In this document: positions 63,111 through 64,000 of the stretch, piece by piece
Numbering within the stretch: position 1 is the first letter of the stretch
How the letters are laid out: each line of letters begins with the position of its first letter
Assembly: GCA_024644405.1 (NCBI GenBank)
Contig: JAHELC010000038.1
Location: forward strand, 181,285-245,284
Reading direction: 5' to 3'
Source: Nitrospinaceae bacterium
GTDB taxonomy: Bacteria; Nitrospinota; Nitrospinia; Nitrospinales; Nitrospinaceae
DNA length: 64,000 nucleotides
Notes under the pieces: generated by a model
What the model saw: only the letters and a program-made list of their open reading frames with translations
What the model was told of the DNA's origin: nothing
Database searches by the model: none
Position numbers and translations under genes: made by a program

Positions 63111-63926
63111 GTGGTTTTGACCGATTTGATCAGAAAAAAGTGGAGCCTTTTCATCCTGTTGATATTCATGATGTTAGGCATGGGGTGTTCCCACAATAAT
63201 GGGGACGATTCTTACCTGACCGATTTTCCTTTTTCCAGCGAGGGGCGGGTTCATCCGCAAGTCCTGGAACATCTGCGTGCGGAGTGGATCCCCAGCGCCT
63301 ATTTTGATCGGGGCCTGCACTATGAAAAATCGCAGTTTCGCGCGGTAGCGCTGACGGAACTGGTCCAGAGATTCCATCCCGAGGAGCAGTGGGACGCGGT
63401 ACTTCTCGATTGCCATGACGATTATCAGGGAATTGTATCCATCGAGGATATTTTGAAGTACGATCTTCGGCTGGCGCTGGCAATGAAACTGGCGTCAAAC
63501 GTGAAACGACCCGATTGGCTGAATCCAATGGTGGTCATTGTTCCCGATTCCAAAGAGGCGCCGCACCAGGAACGGTTCATGACGGCGAATATCCGGGAAC
63601 TGAGGTTCGTGCGTCTGTCGGACTATTATGCGCCGCTGGATGCGGTGGCGTTGAAATCGATGCATGCGCATCGGGGCGGGCAGGTTTTCAAGGACAACTG
63701 CCTGTTCTGCCACTCATTGAAAGGCATCGGCGGCAACAAGGGGATAAATCTGTTGAAGACCTATGATTTTTCCAGGGCGGCAGAGGGCGGTCCCCGGTTC
63801 AAAAAAGATTTTGCCGCATTTCACAATAAGAGCAACTCCGACAAGCAGGACATGGAGCAGTTTGTCGACACGGACACCCTGCGCCGGATCGTGGTATTTC
63901 TCCGCGAGCTGCAGGGCTCTTCCTGA
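63111..63926 (+). CDS. Lipoprotein monoheme cytochrome c
   Basis: 271 residues, GTG start with AAGGG about six bases upstream. Lipobox MLGMGC near residue 26. Residues 55-160 (VALTELVQRFHPEEQWDAVL, DYQGIVSIEDILKYDLRLAL) look like a sulfite-oxidase-type fold without its Cys; the C-terminal domain has one heme motif, CLFCH (Cys197, Cys200, His201), and a possible Met ligand. An envelope electron carrier is expected, lipid-anchored to the periplasmic side of a membrane. The radical SAM gene next door suggests a link with heme supply. No further gene is complete in the last 74 bases. Confidence 0.85.
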   Translation: MVLTDLIRKKWSLFILLIFMMLGMGCSHNNGDDSYLTDFPFSSEGRVHPQVLEHLRAEWIPSAYFDRGLHYEKSQFRAVALTELVQRFHPEEQWDAVLLDCHDDYQGIVSIEDILKYDLRLALAMKLASNVKRPDWLNPMVVIVPDSKEAPHQERFMTANIRELRFVRLSDYYAPLDAVALKSMHAHRGGQVFKDNCLFCHSLKGIGGNKGINLLKTYDFSRAAEGGPRFKKDFAAFHNKSNSDKQDMEQFVDTDTLRRIVVFLRELQGSS

Positions 63927-64000
63927 ACAATCCCGGGTCGTAAGGTGAAGACTCGACGTTGGTTGAGTTTGGAAGGGAACGCGGTTAATCTGGAGGTATC

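Noticed and set aside
63943..64000. Possible gene start (GTG) at the right edge
   Set aside because: Only 19 codons are visible, without a convincing ribosome site.

Overview
The window looks like chromosome of a nitrite-oxidiser-type bacterium of the Nitrospinota (a Nitrospina relative). The main reasons are a paired ATP-citrate lyase (aclB-aclA, key enzyme of the reductive TCA cycle), a lipoprotein with the heme-binding gamma-subunit domain of the NXR/ethylbenzene-dehydrogenase family, and a radical SAM-SPASM protein fused to a PCP_red-like C-terminus, in a moderately GC-rich genome with many didermic lipoproteins. The taxon is inferred from gene content only; no rRNA or tRNA gene was seen. 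There is no CRISPR array, phage or complete insertion sequence.

Layout. 0-4.3 kb: 3' end of a leucyl/arginyl-tRNA protein transferase (bpt), two tandem ankyrin-repeat lipoproteins, a small secreted protein, a 38-residue membrane protein and an LRR protein. 4.4-11.9 kb: alanine dehydrogenase, DNA polymerase III alpha, an M16 peptidase and the NXR-gamma-like lipoprotein. 11.9-23 kb (all minus strand): an unknown protein, ilvD, a B12/radical SAM protein, mutM, grpE, hrcA, then argB-hslU-hslV-xerC (transcribed xerC first). 23-37 kb: accessory stretch of small, secreted or signalling proteins (beta-propeller exoprotein, comM, GAF and GAF-GGDEF pair, DRGH nuclease, DUF2892 protein, msrAB, DUF2269, pentapeptide proteins), with several dispersed palindromic repeats. 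38.6-42.9 kb: aclB-aclA behind a near-consensus promoter and closed by a strong terminator. 43-53 kb: AMMECR1, polyprenyl diphosphate synthase, glycosyltransferase, HEAT protein, manC, ZIP transporter, heterodimeric ABC exporter. 53-58.6 kb: rlpA and a six-gene cysteine/threonine operon (cysK-thrC-cysO-moeB-cysM-ferredoxin). 58.6-64 kb: small unknown proteins, a TerB-like protein, an AT-rich HExxH protein, a Lys-rich secreted protein, the radical SAM/PCP_red protein and a lipoprotein cytochrome c.

How it works together. aclBA supplies acetyl-CoA for autotrophic growth; ald, ilvD, argB, thrC, cysK and the cysO-moeB-cysM set cover amino-acid synthesis, with a protein-thiocarboxylate route to cysteine beside the sulfide route. 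hrcA/grpE and hslVU handle protein quality, msrAB methionine repair in the envelope. The NXR-gamma-like lipoprotein and the terminal cytochrome c lipoprotein point to envelope electron transport. The most unusual items are the oversized AclA with an altered citrate-synthase-like active site, the CysO-like carrier whose diglycine is followed by two extra residues, the radical SAM-PCP_red fusion, and a dispersed palindrome family with core AGCGTTACGCT.
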